A DNA stretch of 64,000 nt from contig JAEBDY010000002.1 of NCBI GenBank assembly GCA_049997955.1, positions 558,001-622,000 on the forward strand. The letters are read 5' to 3'. Numbering within the stretch: position 1 is the stretch's first letter; every line of letters starts with the position of its first letter. Both the position numbers and the translations under genes were made by a program. Positions 15,454 through 24,474 of this stretch are shown here, piece by piece. The notes under the pieces are model-generated. The model saw only the letters and a program-made list of their open reading frames with translations. It had not been told where the DNA came from and did not search any database. The DNA comes from Umezawaea sp049997955 (lineage in GTDB: Bacteria > Actinomycetota > Actinomycetes > Mycobacteriales > Pseudonocardiaceae).

Positions 15454-15957
15454 ATGACGCCCCGGCCCCTGCCTTTCGACCCGATCGCACGCGCGGCCGA
15501 GCTGTGGGAGAAGCGGATCGGACCGTCGACGGCGATGGCGGCGGTCACGAGCGTCATGCGGGTACAGCAAATCATCCAATCGGCCGTCGACGCCGCCCTC
15601 AAGCCGCACGGGTTGACGTTCGCCCGCTACGAGGCCCTGGTGCTGCTGACGTTCTCGAAGGCGGGCAGCCTGCCGATGCGGGTCATGGGCGAGCGGCTCC
15701 AGCTGCACCCCACCAGCGTCACCAACATCGTGGACAGGCTGGAGGCCGACGGGCTGGTGCGGCGCAACCCGCACCCGACCGACCGCCGCACCACGCTGGT
15801 CGAGATCACCGACGACGGGCGCGCTCGGCGGGAGATCGCCACCGAGGCCGTGACCGGCGTGGACTTCGGGCTGCGCGGGCTCACGGACCGGCAGACCGAG
15901 CAGTTGACGGACCTGCTGGCCAAGGTCCGGCGCGCGGTCGGCGACTTCGAGGATTAA
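15454..15957 (+). CDS. MarR-family transcriptional regulator
   Basis: 167 residues. Winged-helix core: LTFARYEALVLLTFSKAGSLPMRVMGERLQLHPTSVTNIVDRLEADGLVRRNPHPTDRRTTLVEITDDG, where the DRR wing motif is diagnostic of MarR. N- and C-terminal helices give the dimer interface. It is transcribed divergently from the thiamine-binding/icmA operon with only 47 bp between starts, so it probably regulates that operon and itself; the small palindrome in the spacer is a plausible site. Ligand unknown, an acyl-CoA being a reasonable guess. Confidence 0.9.
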   Translation: MTPRPLPFDPIARAAELWEKRIGPSTAMAAVTSVMRVQQIIQSAVDAALKPHGLTFARYEALVLLTFSKAGSLPMRVMGERLQLHPTSVTNIVDRLEADGLVRRNPHPTDRRTTLVEITDDGRARREIATEAVTGVDFGLRGLTDRQTEQLTDLLAKVRRAVGDFED

Positions 15958-15998
15958 ACCCGTCGCGCTCACAGGGCGGCCTCGGCCACCCTGTGCGG

Positions 15999-17114
15999 AT
16001 GCGCGAGGTCATAGCCCTGGTCACGGTCGACGGCGAGTACATGGGTGCCCTCGGGCCGTTCACCGTGGACAGCCGGTGGTGGTCGCAGGTGGATCGGGTG
16101 ACCGAGCACCTCGACGCGGTGCTCGGCGTGCCGACGAGCGTGCTGCGGCTCGTGGAGGGCGTGGGCGAGGGCACCCACGGGGGCACGGCGACCTACCAGG
16201 TCGAAGCGCACGGGACGCCGGACCTGACCGCGCTGGTCGCGGAACCCGTGCACACGTTCCCGGACACGCCGTTGCGGCTGCCGTGGGCGAAACCGGGTGG
16301 GCCCGCCGCGCTGCTGGCGTGGGCGCAGGAGCACGTCACCCGGACCGGTGAGGTGCGGCAGAAGAAGACGTGGAACCTGTCCTGCGTGTTCCGGATTGAG
16401 ACCGACGCGGGTCGGGTGTGGGTGAAGGCCCTGCCGCCGTTCTTCGCGGCCGAGCCGATCGCGCTGCGGATGGTCTCCGCGGCGGACCCGACGCTGGTGC
16501 CCGAGGTGATCGCGACCGCGCCGCTGAGGGTGCTGATGGCCGACGCGCCCGGCGAACCGTGCTGGGAGCCCACGCCGGAGCAGATCCGGTCGGTGGTGCC
16601 GCGGTTCGTGGCCGTGCAGGCCGCGCTCGCCGTCGAGGAGCAGCCGGACCTGCCGGAGGTGCCGATGTGGTCACCCGAGGTGGAGGGCTCCCGCGAACGG
16701 GCGGACGCGCTGCTCGCCACCGGACTGCCGCCGACGCTGCTGCACGGCGACTTCCACCCCGGCAACTGGCAGTCCGACGGCGTCACCACGCAGGTGATCG
16801 ACTGGGCCGACGCGTGCTGGGGGCACCCCGCGTTGGACGCCGCCCGGCTGTGGACGTTCATCGCACCGGAGTTGCGGCCGCTGCTGGCCGAGGTGTGGAC
16901 GGCGGCCTGGCGGGAGCACGCGCCCGGCAGCGACCCCGCCACCGCGCTGGAACTGGCGATCCCGCTCGTGCACGTGTTCAACGCGATCCGCTACCGCGAG
17001 TTCCTGGCGAACGTCGAGGAGAGCGAGCGGGTGTACCACGCCGGGGACCCCGAGCGGGAGATCCGGCGGGCTCAGGCCGCGTTGGCCGGAACGGTCAACC
17101 TGCCGGTCTTGTAG
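15999..17114 (+). CDS. aminoglycoside-phosphotransferase-family kinase
   Basis: 371 residues from ATG 15999. The C-terminal kinase core carries the catalytic loop HGDFHPGNW and the metal-binding VIDWADACWGHPALDAARL, both intact. An N-terminal domain of about 120 residues (MREVIALVTVDGEYMGALGPF) is unlike the kinase core and may help bind substrate. The family phosphorylates small hydroxyl compounds; aminoglycoside resistance should not be assumed. It follows marR by 41 bp on the same strand and its end overlaps the convergent DUF3817 gene by 43 bp. Confidence 0.82.
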   Translation: MREVIALVTVDGEYMGALGPFTVDSRWWSQVDRVTEHLDAVLGVPTSVLRLVEGVGEGTHGGTATYQVEAHGTPDLTALVAEPVHTFPDTPLRLPWAKPGGPAALLAWAQEHVTRTGEVRQKKTWNLSCVFRIETDAGRVWVKALPPFFAAEPIALRMVSAADPTLVPEVIATAPLRVLMADAPGEPCWEPTPEQIRSVVPRFVAVQAALAVEEQPDLPEVPMWSPEVEGSRERADALLATGLPPTLLHGDFHPGNWQSDGVTTQVIDWADACWGHPALDAARLWTFIAPELRPLLAEVWTAAWREHAPGSDPATALELAIPLVHVFNAIRYREFLANVEESERVYHAGDPEREIRRAQAALAGTVNLPVL

Positions 17115-17398
17115 GCCCAGCGCTCGAACAGGACGGTGCCGAACGGCGGGATGCTCGCCAGCAGGGCGAGGATCGTGGTCCGGCGCTCCCAGCGCTGCGG
17201 CACGCTCGCGAGCAGGGCCGCGAGGATGTAGACCACGAAGACGAACCCGTGGATCGGCCCGAAGACCTTGACGCCGATCTCGTTGTCCGACAGCACGTAC
17301 TTGAAGAGCATGCCGATCAGCAGACCGGCCCAGGACACCGCCTCTGCCATGGCGAGGAGGCGGAAACGGCCGACCGACGTGGTGAGCATGACGTCCAT
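17072..17398 (-). CDS. DUF3817 integral membrane protein
   Basis: 108 residues with three membrane segments (about 13-33, 46-64 and 76-92). The motifs AEAVSWAGLLIGMLFKY, GPIHGFVFVVYI and GTVLFERW are typical of the DUF3817 family. Function unknown in the family. Convergent overlap with the phosphotransferase gene. Confidence 0.88.
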   Translation of the reverse strand: MDVMLTTSVGRFRLLAMAEAVSWAGLLIGMLFKYVLSDNEIGVKVFGPIHGFVFVVYILAALLASVPQRWERRTTILALLASIPPFGTVLFERWAYKTGRLTVPANAA

Positions 17399-17435
17399 TG
17401 TGCTGCGTGAGCGGGCTCACGGGCGTTTTGGGGTG

Positions 17436-18482
17436 TTAGTCCTCCCAGCGGAAGAGCTTGGCCGCGAGCAGGCCGACCACCGCGGTGAAGGCGATCAGCA
17501 CCGAACCGGGCACCAGCAGCGCCTCGATCCCCTTGCCCCGCACCATCACGTCGAGCATCCCGTCGTTCATGTGCCGCAGCGGCAGCGCCTTGGAGACCGC
17601 CTGGAGCCAGGCGGGCGCGTTCTCGATGGGGAAGAACGTGCCGGACAGGAACGACATCGGCATGACCAGGATGTTCGCCGCGCCGCTCGCCGCCTCCTCC
17701 GTCTTGCAGACCGCGCCCACGAGCATCCCGATGGCGAAGAACGCCAGCGTGCCGAGGACCAGCAGCGGCAGCGCGAGGTACCAGCTCCCGGAGAGCTGGA
17801 GCCCGAACGGCGGGGTCAGCGCCACCAGCACGAACACGAGCGCCTGGACGACCGCGATGCCCACGCTGACGGCCAGCCGCGAGGTGAGGACGGTCATGGG
17901 GCCGACCGGAGCCAGTCGGATGCGGCGCAGCACCTGCTTCTTGCGCCAGGACACCATGGTCAGGGCCGAGCCGAAGACGGCCGAGAACGAGATGCCCCAG
18001 GACAGGATGCCGGGCGTGATGTACTGGATCGGCTTGAGGGACGCGTCCTCGACCGGCTGCTGCTGGAGGGTGAACGCCGCGGGCTGACCGGTGGCGCTCA
18101 GGTTGACCTTGTCGACCACGCCCGACACGAGGCCGTTCACCGTGCCCGCGGCCACCTGGTCGCTGGCGGCGAACCTCAGCTGGATCGCGGTGCCGCGCAG
18201 GACGAGCGCCGCGGGGAGGTCGCCGTCCTCGACCTTGGCGATGGCGGCCCGCTCGTCGTCGAACCGCTGGATCTCCACCGCGCCGGTCGCCTGGAGCGCC
18301 GAGACGACCGGGCCGTCGCCGACCACCGCGATCTTGATCTTGTCATCGCCCTCGTCCCTGAGGAGCAGGCCGAAGATCACCAGGAACATGAGCGGGAAGA
18401 AGAACATGAAGAAGAGCGACATCCGGTCCCGGACGAAGCCCTTGAGCATGGCCGTGGACAGGCTCTTGAACGCGGTGCTCAT
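17436..18482 (-). CDS. ABC-2 type exporter permease
   Basis: 348 residues: an N-terminal membrane anchor (LFFMFFFPLMFLVIFGLLL), an extracytoplasmic domain (about 45-165), and five C-terminal membrane segments including FGSALTMVSWRKKQVLRRIRLAPVGP and VMPMSFLSGTFFPIENAPAWL, the ABC-2 signature. It works with the ATPase encoded immediately upstream; start ATG 18482 overlaps that gene's stop by 4 bp. The pair resembles drug or lipid exporters; substrate unknown. Confidence 0.9.
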   Translation of the reverse strand: MSTAFKSLSTAMLKGFVRDRMSLFFMFFFPLMFLVIFGLLLRDEGDDKIKIAVVGDGPVVSALQATGAVEIQRFDDERAAIAKVEDGDLPAALVLRGTAIQLRFAASDQVAAGTVNGLVSGVVDKVNLSATGQPAAFTLQQQPVEDASLKPIQYITPGILSWGISFSAVFGSALTMVSWRKKQVLRRIRLAPVGPMTVLTSRLAVSVGIAVVQALVFVLVALTPPFGLQLSGSWYLALPLLVLGTLAFFAIGMLVGAVCKTEEAASGAANILVMPMSFLSGTFFPIENAPAWLQAVSKALPLRHMNDGMLDVMVRGKGIEALLVPGSVLIAFTAVVGLLAAKLFRWED

Positions 18483-19381
18483 GCCCGGTACTCCCGTCCG
18501 GTGAGGTCCAGGAAGACGTCTTCGAGGGTGGCGGTGCGGACCTGGAGCCCGTCGAGGATGCCCCGTTCGGCGAGGGTGGAGAGGACCGGCGCGGGCCTGC
18601 GGGTCGAGATGGTGAGGCTGCCCTCGTCCTCGGTCGCGGTGTCCACGCCCTCCAGGTCGCGCGCGACCTCCAGCGGCAGCGAGCCGGGCTGGAGGCTGAT
18701 CCGCGTCGGCGCGTCCAGGCCGCGCACGAGCGCCGCGGGCGTGTCCATCGCGAGGATCCTGCCGCGGTCCATGATGGCCACCCGGTCGCAGAGGATCTCG
18801 GCCTCGTCCAGGTAGTGCGTGGTGTAGACGATGGTCTTGCCGCGGTCCTGGATCGCGCGCAGGACGTCCCACAGGTTGCGCCGGGCCTGCGGGTCCAGCG
18901 CGGCCGTCGGCTCGTCGAGGAAGACGACGTCCGGGTCGTGGACCAGCGCGCAGGCGATGGACAGGCGTTGGCGCTGACCGCCGGACAGCTTGTTCTCCTG
19001 CACCTCGGCCTTGTCCGCCAGCCCCACCAGTTCCAGCATCTCCGCCGCCCTCGCGCTGCCGACGCCGTAGAGGGACCCGAAGGTCTCCAACTGCTCCCTG
19101 GCGGTGAGCCGCTCGAAGAAGCTGGACGCCTGGAGCTGCACGCCGACGCGCGGCAGGAGGTCGGGGTTGCGCGGCCACGGGCTCACGCCGAGCAGCGCCA
19201 CGGTGCCGGAATCGGGCTCGCGCAGGCCTTCCACGATCTCCAGCGTCGTGGTCTTGCCCGCCCCGTTCGGGCCGAGGATCCCGAAGAACTCGCCCTCGGC
19301 GACCGTGAAGGAGACGCCGTCCACGGCGTTGAGGGCGCCGTAGGACTTGCGGATGTCGGCCACGGCCACGGCGTCGGTCAT
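18479..19381 (-). CDS. ABC exporter ATP-binding protein
   Basis: 300 residues. Walker A GPNGAGKT (37-44), Q-loop GVQLQASS, signature LSGGQRQR (132-139), Walker B VVFLDEP (152-158), H-loop YTTHYLDEAE. The C-terminal extension ending RTATLEDVFLDLTGREYRA is typical of DrrA/CcmA-like exporter ATPases. First gene of a two-gene operon with the ABC-2 permease (ATGA overlap). An 8-bp inverted repeat lies about 50-70 bp upstream of the start. Confidence 0.93.
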   Translation of the reverse strand: MTDAVAVADIRKSYGALNAVDGVSFTVAEGEFFGILGPNGAGKTTTLEIVEGLREPDSGTVALLGVSPWPRNPDLLPRVGVQLQASSFFERLTAREQLETFGSLYGVGSARAAEMLELVGLADKAEVQENKLSGGQRQRLSIACALVHDPDVVFLDEPTAALDPQARRNLWDVLRAIQDRGKTIVYTTHYLDEAEILCDRVAIMDRGRILAMDTPAALVRGLDAPTRISLQPGSLPLEVARDLEGVDTATEDEGSLTISTRRPAPVLSTLAERGILDGLQVRTATLEDVFLDLTGREYRA

Positions 19382-19428
19382 GGTGGGACCGTAGGTGATC
19401 CGCGGCCGGTTCCGCGTGGCGAAAGACG

Positions 19429-19452
19429 AAAGTCTTCGAGGGTCAAGACTTT
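19429..19452. promoter_or_regulatory. inverted repeat, operator candidate for the ABC exporter
   Basis: AAAGTCTT (19429-19436) and AAGACTTT (19445-19452): perfect 8-bp arms, 8-bp spacer, upstream of the exporter ATPase start. Much richer in A+T than its surroundings, which fits a promoter or operator. Confidence 0.5.
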
Positions 19453-19460
19453 GGTGACCT

Positions 19461-19496
19461 GGTCGGACGGCTCCCGGCGGCGGGAGCCGTCCGACC
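19461..19496 (-). terminator. terminator of the mannoside operon
   Basis: Perfect 16-bp stem GGTCGGACGGCTCCCG (19461-19476) and CGGGAGCCGTCCGACC (19481-19496), 4-nt loop, 5 bp beyond the stop codon of the truncated transporter gene. It looks like the original operon terminator retained after the deletion. Confidence 0.85.
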
Positions 19497-19501
19497 GGCG
19501 G

Positions 19502-19939
19502 TCAGCAGGCCTGCTTGTGGAAGAACTCCTCGTTGCTCGACGCGTCGTCCTTGGTGATCGCCACCAGGTCGGTCTCCACACCGGTCTTGCCGATGGTGGC
19601 CAGCAGCCCCGGCTTGCGGAGTTCGCGGCCCAGGAAGAGGTTGGCCGCCGGATCGAGGTCCGGGGCCACCGCAAGGTCCTGGAAGACCGTTTCGACACCG
19701 AGCGCCCTGGCGGCGATGGGCGAGTCGAGCACGACGCGGGCGCCGCCGAACGTGAGCGAGCCGGAATCCGGTCGCTGCACGCCGGACAGGCACTTCACCA
19801 GGGTCGACTTGCCCGCGCCGTTGTCACCGACGAGGGAGACGACCTCGCCCGCGTACGCGGTGAACGAGGCGCCCCTCAGCGCTTCCACGCTGCCGTAGTG
19901 CTCGACGAGGTCCTTGGCCTCCAGGAGCGGCTCAGCCAT
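19502..19939 (-). pseudogene. sugar ABC transporter ATPase stub fused to the tail of a second protein
   Basis: 145 residues from ATG 19939. Residues 1 to about 118 are a normal N-terminal part of a sugar-importer ATPase: LEAKDLVEHYGSVEALRG, Walker A GDNGAGKS, Q-loop VFQDLAVAPDLDPAANLFLGRELRKPGLL. The signature motif, Walker B and the whole second cassette are missing. The last residues (KTGVETDLVAITKDDASSNEEFFHKQAC) do not belong to an ATPase and read like the C-terminus of a periplasmic sugar-binding protein. I infer a deletion that removed the rest of the ATPase, a permease and most of the binding-protein gene, joining the ends in frame. Not functional as a transporter subunit. Confidence 0.75.
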
Positions 19940-19950
19940 GGACCACCGGC

Positions 19951-20958
19951 TCAGCCCGACAACCTCGGTGGCCTGCATCGGATCGCGACGAGCTCACCGT
20001 TGAGCACCTCCTCGCCAGCGCCGTGCGGAACGACGACCGTGCTGCCTTTGCGGAGCGGCAGGTCGCCGAGCTTCCCTTCGCCCGCCAGCACCACGAGCAC
20101 CGCGAACGAGGCGTCGAGGGTGAGCGAGCCGTTCACCTGGAGCCGGTCGGCCTGGAAGAACGGGTCGGCCTGCTCCGAGAACAGGGGCACCACCTCGGCC
20201 GTGTCGTCCGCCGTGCGACGGATGAGCGTGTCGAGGGTCTTGGCCCAGCCGCTGTGGTCCACGCAGTCGAGAGCGGCGTCGTAGCCGAGCCCGAGGTGGC
20301 CGATGTCGGCGTTGGCGAGGAAACCCTTCCACTCCAACGTGACCGAGAAGTCCGTCGGCTGCTGGAGCTCCACGATGAAGACGCCCTCGCCGATGGCGTG
20401 CGGGAGGCCCGCCGGGACGAACACGGTGTCACCCGCCGCCACCTGGACCGGGTTGAGCGCGGCGAGCATGTCATCGTTGTCCTGGGCCGCCACCCAGCGC
20501 TCCACCTGCTCCGGCGTGACGTCGTCGCGGAATCCAATGTAGACGGTCGGCTCGGCACCGCTCGTGCCGACGACGATCCACGACTCCGTCTTGCCGTGAC
20601 GGCAGTTCAGGTGGGCGGCGGCGAACTCGTTCGACGGGTGGCAGTGCACCGGGAGCCGCTGGCCCGCGTCCAGGAGCTTGACCAGGAGGGCGGTGTCCGC
20701 GCCGAACTCGGCCACGTGCCGCTCCCCCAGCCAGGCGGTCGGGTCCGCGGCCACGGCGTCGCGCAGCAGGGTGCCGTCCGGCAGCGCGGAGAGCCCGGCC
20801 CCGTCCCGGCCGTAGAGGGTGGTGGTCGACGCGACCCAGTCCTCCGGGCCGAAGTCGGCCGTCTCGTCGCCCCTCAACGCCGCTATCGACGAACCACCCC
20901 GGTAGAACTGCTTGGGCTGGTTGGCCGGTAGTACGACGGGCCTGTCACCGGAGCTCAC
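19951..20958 (-). CDS. manA: mannose-6-phosphate isomerase, class I
   Basis: 335 residues. Interconverts mannose 6-phosphate and fructose 6-phosphate in the cytoplasm. Zinc ligands visible in LPVHCHPSNEFA (His105, His107) and GKTESW (Glu125), with GLPHAIGEG further on. Its start overlaps the lacI stop (20955-20958). Together with the GH92 mannosidase it forms a mannoside-use locus: the hydrolase frees mannose and ManA takes the phosphorylated sugar into glycolysis. Confidence 0.92.
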   Translation of the reverse strand: MSSGDRPVVLPANQPKQFYRGGSSIAALRGDETADFGPEDWVASTTTLYGRDGAGLSALPDGTLLRDAVAADPTAWLGERHVAEFGADTALLVKLLDAGQRLPVHCHPSNEFAAAHLNCRHGKTESWIVVGTSGAEPTVYIGFRDDVTPEQVERWVAAQDNDDMLAALNPVQVAAGDTVFVPAGLPHAIGEGVFIVELQQPTDFSVTLEWKGFLANADIGHLGLGYDAALDCVDHSGWAKTLDTLIRRTADDTAEVVPLFSEQADPFFQADRLQVNGSLTLDASFAVLVVLAGEGKLGDLPLRKGSTVVVPHGAGEEVLNGELVAIRCRPPRLSG

Positions 20959-22010
20959 GCACGAACCTCCCCTGATCCACGTGGTACCAAGCGCACCGGC
21001 AGCACGACGCGGCGCGGTGGCGAGCTGTCGCCGTCCAGACGGGCGAAGAGGAGGTCACCGGCGGCCTTGCCGAGCGCGCTCGCGTCGTGCGCGATCACGG
21101 TCACCGGTGGGGAGAGCAGGTCGGCCAGTTCGAAGTCGTCGAAGCCGACCAGCGCGGGTCGGTCGACGGCGCCCGCGAGCGCGCGCAGCACGTGCACGGT
21201 GATCCGGTTGTTGCCGGTCACCAGTGCCGTCGGCGGTTCGCGGAAGCCGCGCAGCCGGTGCAGCGCGGCGGCGATGCTGCGCTCGTCGTGCGGGCCCATG
21301 ACCACCAGGTCCTCCTGGTAGCCGACACCCGAGCGGACGCAGCCCTCGCGGTAGCCGCGCAGGCGCTCGTTCGCGGTGAAGATGTCCGGGGCGTCGCCGA
21401 GGAAGGCGATGCGGCGGTGGCCGTGCGCGGCCAGGTGGGAGACGGCCTCAATCGTGCCGCCGATGTTGTCGACCAGCACGGTGTCGGCGACGACGTCGCC
21501 CGCCGGGCGGTCGAGGAAGACGACGGGTGTGCCCGCGCGCATCTCGGGCACGAGGTAGCCGTGCTGGAGGCCCGCGGGGACGATCAGCAGCCCGTCGACC
21601 CGGCGGGAGCAGAACTCCAGCGCCAGTTCGCGTTCGCGGGCCGGGTCCTCGTCGGACGAGCCGGTGATCACCTGGCGGCCGCGCAGGCGGGAGATCTCCT
21701 CCACCGCGCGGGTGACACCGGAGTAGAAGGGGTTGCCGACGTCTTCGAGGACGAGCCCGATCGTGCCCGTCGACGACCCGCGGCGCAGGTTGCGCGCGCT
21801 GAGGTTGCGGCGGAAACCGAGCTGGTCGATGGCCGCCAGCACGCGCTCGGCGGTCGCCGGGTGGACCCCCGGCTCATCGTTGACGACACGGGACACGGTC
21901 TTGATGCTGACGCCTGCCAGCCGAGCGACGTCGTTCATGGTCGCGCGACGCACCTTGCGGCCGGCAGCGCCCGCCATGGGGGGCGCACCACTCGCGGACA
22001 ACGTTGTCAT
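20955..22010 (-). CDS. LacI-family transcriptional repressor
   Basis: 351 residues from ATG 22010; an in-frame ATG 33 nt downstream is an alternative start. Helix-turn-helix MNDVARLAGVSIKTVSRVVND (about 25-45) and hinge RNLSARNLRRG, then a periplasmic-binding-protein-like effector domain with GTIGLVLEDVGNPFYSGV and ALVGFDDFELADLL. It is translated together with manA and stands back to back with the GH92 gene. The palindromes GACAACGTTGTC at 21997 and GACAACGCTGTC at 22118 are probable binding sites, implying mannoside-inducible autoregulation. Confidence 0.92.
   Translation of the reverse strand: MTTLSASGAPPMAGAAGRKVRRATMNDVARLAGVSIKTVSRVVNDEPGVHPATAERVLAAIDQLGFRRNLSARNLRRGSSTGTIGLVLEDVGNPFYSGVTRAVEEISRLRGRQVITGSSDEDPARERELALEFCSRRVDGLLIVPAGLQHGYLVPEMRAGTPVVFLDRPAGDVVADTVLVDNIGGTIEAVSHLAAHGHRRIAFLGDAPDIFTANERLRGYREGCVRSGVGYQEDLVVMGPHDERSIAAALHRLRGFREPPTALVTGNNRITVHVLRALAGAVDRPALVGFDDFELADLLSPPVTVIAHDASALGKAAGDLLFARLDGDSSPPRRVVLPVRLVPRGSGEVRA
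21997..22008. promoter_or_regulatory. LacI operator candidate O1
   Basis: Perfect 12-bp palindrome GACAACGTTGTC with a central CpG, typical of LacI-family sites, covering codons 1-5 of the lacI gene itself. Confidence 0.65.
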
Positions 22011-22117
22011 AGTGACGGCATTTCACACCGATCAGACGGATCCTGTCAACGTTTCGGTACCGATCAAGCTGGTCAAGGGGCCATACGCACCAGGCATCAC
22101 TGGTGCGGGCGGCGGTG

Positions 22118-22129
22118 GACAACGCTGTC
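22118..22129. promoter_or_regulatory. LacI operator candidate O2
   Basis: GACAACGCTGTC, one step from a perfect palindrome and nearly identical to O1, 47 bp upstream of the GH92 start and 121 bp from O1. The spacing would allow looping between the two sites. Confidence 0.6.
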
Positions 22130-22175
22130 AGACCGAGCAGTGCGCCGATCCCGTCGGAAGCCCGATAATGGCTTG

Positions 22176-24404
22176 ATGACCTCCCTGGAGCCGATCGCGT
22201 GCGTGAACACCTTCATCGGGACCAAGGACGACGGGAACACGTTCCCCGGAGCCTCGATGCCGTTCGGGAAGGCGCAGTCGAGCCCGATCGGGTCGCACTA
22301 CGCGGGGTACCGGTACGACGACCCGGTGATCCGGGGGTTCGGGCACTTCTTCCTGTCCGGCGCGGGGTGCTGGGAGCAGGGCGGGCTGGTGTCGATCCTG
22401 CCGATCACCGGGGCGCTGCCCCGCGTGTTCGACCACGAGGCGTACGGGGCTCGGTACTCGCACGACGGCGAGGTCGGGAAGCCGGGGTACTACCGGGTCG
22501 CGCTCGACGGCGGGATCACGGTGGAGTGCACCGCCACGCTGCGGTGCGGGGTGGAGAGGTTCACCTTCCCCGACGGCGCCGCGGGGACCGTGCTGGTGAA
22601 CGTGGGGCAGGCGAACGACAAGGAGCCGGTGTTCGCCAGCGCCGTGCGGGTCGTGGACGACCGGACCCTGGCCGGAACCGTGACGGCGCAGGCGTTCTGC
22701 GGCGGTCGGCCGTACGTCACGCACTTCACGACCACGTTCGACCGGCCGTTCGCGTCGTCGGGGGTCTGGGGTGGCGCTTCCGGGGCGTCCGGCCTGAGGG
22801 GCGCCTGGGTGACGTTCACGCCGGGGCCGGTCACCGCCGCCACGGCCCTGTCCCAGGTGGACCCCGAAGGGGCGACGCGGAACCTGGCCGAGGCTCGGGG
22901 GAAGTCGTTCGACTCGCTGCGGGCCCTGGCGGAGGACGCCTGGCGGGCCGAGCTGTCGTCGGTGGAGATCACGACCGACTCCGCCGTCGACCGGACGGTG
23001 TTCTACACCGCGCTCTACCACGTGCTGCTGCAACCGCTGACGGGCGACGACGCCGACGGGCGGTACCGGGGGTTCGACGGGCAGGTGCACAGCGCCGACG
23101 GGTGGACCTACCACGAGTACTTCTCGCTGTGGGACACCTACCGGGGGCACAACCAGCTGCTCGCGCTGCTGCGACCGGGGCGGGCCCGTGACATCGGGCG
23201 GTCGCTGCTGGCCGTGCACGAGCAGGGCGGGTGGCTGCCCCGGTGGGCCTACGCGAACCAGGAGACCAACACGATGACCGGGGATCCGGTCACGCCGTTC
23301 CTGGTGGACCTGTGGCGGTTCGGGGCGCTGGAGGGGTTGGAGGAGCAGGCTTACCGGGCGCTGTGGGAGAACGCGTCCGGGGTCCCCGCCGCCGGGTCGA
23401 GGTTCAGCGGCCGGGCCGGGAACCCCGGCTACCTCGCCGACGGGTTCGTGCAGTACGACAAGGACTTCCCGCGCAAGGGGCAGGACGTCGACCCGCACCA
23501 CGGGGCTTCCGCGACGTTCGAGTACGCGCTGGCCGACGCCGCGCTGTCGGTGATGGCCTCGGCGTTGGGGCACGCGGCGGACGCGGAGCTGCTGCGCGGT
23601 CGGGCGCTGAACTACCGGAACCTGTGGGACCCGTCGGTGTCGGACCGGGGGTTCAGCGGGTTCCCGCGGCCGAAGGTCGCCGGGGGCGGGTGGTTGCCGT
23701 CGTTCACGCCCCAGGGGGATGACGGGTTCCACGAGGGGACGGCTTGGCAGTACCAGTGGCTGGTGCAGCAGGACGTCGCCGGACTGGTGGAGCGGTTGGG
23801 TGGCCCTGCCGCCGCGGCTGCCCGGCTGGACGACTTCTTCGCGTACCCGGACCTGGTGCTGGATCCTGGTGGCACCGCGCGGGACCGGTGGGTGGTTGGC
23901 GCTTACGAGTACTACAACCAGTTCCGGTACAACCCCAACAACGAACCCGATCTGCACGCGCCTTGGATGTACGTGCTGGTGGGGCAGCCCTGGAAGACGT
24001 CCGCGGTGGTTCGGGCGGCGCAGACGTTGTTCGTGGACGGGCCCGCCGGGGTTACCGGGAACGACGACCTCGGGCAGATGTCCGCTTGGTACGTGTTGAG
24101 CGCGTTGGGGATTTATCCGGTGGTGCCCGGGACGGGGCAGTTCTTGGTGCACGCGCCTCGGTTTTCGCGGGCGGTGGTTCGGGTTGGGGGTGGGGAGGTC
24201 CTGGTGTTGGCCGATGGGGCTGATCCCGGGGTGTTGCAGTACGTGCGGGGGTTGGCCGTGGACGGGGTGGGGCGGGATCGGGCCTGGGTGGAGTTGGAGG
24301 AGTTGAGGGGTGGGGCGGTGCTTTCCTTCGACCTGACCGCGGATGCGGGGGAGGCTGGGTGGGCCAGTGGGGTGGGTGGGGCTCCGGAGTCGCCCTTGGG
24401 GTGA
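22176..24404 (+). CDS. GH92-family alpha-mannosidase
   Basis: 742 residues from ATG 22176. GH92 enzymes are calcium-dependent exo-alpha-mannosidases. Family motifs: VNTFIGTKDDGNTFPGASMPFG at the start, HEYFSLWDTYRGHNQLLALL, GNPGYLADGFV, EGTAWQYQWLVQQD, NNEPDLHAPWMYVLVGQPW (about 588-606, with the acid Glu), and GNDDLGQMSAWYVLSALGIYP (about 628-648, with the base Asp). No signal peptide is visible, so it probably acts on imported mannosides in the cytoplasm, which makes the loss of the local transporter notable. Divergent from lacI with operators between. The last 60 codons become very G-rich. Confidence 0.93.
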   Translation: MTSLEPIACVNTFIGTKDDGNTFPGASMPFGKAQSSPIGSHYAGYRYDDPVIRGFGHFFLSGAGCWEQGGLVSILPITGALPRVFDHEAYGARYSHDGEVGKPGYYRVALDGGITVECTATLRCGVERFTFPDGAAGTVLVNVGQANDKEPVFASAVRVVDDRTLAGTVTAQAFCGGRPYVTHFTTTFDRPFASSGVWGGASGASGLRGAWVTFTPGPVTAATALSQVDPEGATRNLAEARGKSFDSLRALAEDAWRAELSSVEITTDSAVDRTVFYTALYHVLLQPLTGDDADGRYRGFDGQVHSADGWTYHEYFSLWDTYRGHNQLLALLRPGRARDIGRSLLAVHEQGGWLPRWAYANQETNTMTGDPVTPFLVDLWRFGALEGLEEQAYRALWENASGVPAAGSRFSGRAGNPGYLADGFVQYDKDFPRKGQDVDPHHGASATFEYALADAALSVMASALGHAADAELLRGRALNYRNLWDPSVSDRGFSGFPRPKVAGGGWLPSFTPQGDDGFHEGTAWQYQWLVQQDVAGLVERLGGPAAAAARLDDFFAYPDLVLDPGGTARDRWVVGAYEYYNQFRYNPNNEPDLHAPWMYVLVGQPWKTSAVVRAAQTLFVDGPAGVTGNDDLGQMSAWYVLSALGIYPVVPGTGQFLVHAPRFSRAVVRVGGGEVLVLADGADPGVLQYVRGLAVDGVGRDRAWVELEELRGGAVLSFDLTADAGEAGWASGVGGAPESPLG

Positions 24405-24474
24405 GTTGGGGGTGCTCTGGCCGTGGGTGTGGGTGGGTTATGTGGGCGTGGGTTGGGGTGGTGCTTGGGGGTGC
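24405..24474. other. G-rich spacer
   Basis: Very G-rich on the plus strand (runs of GGGTG). No gene, and no hairpin until the palindromic element at 24475. Confidence 0.4.

Noticed and set aside
15999..17114. Antibiotic-resistance kinase
   Set aside because: The fold is aminoglycoside-phosphotransferase-like, but the family is broad; nothing in the sequence or context shows resistance.
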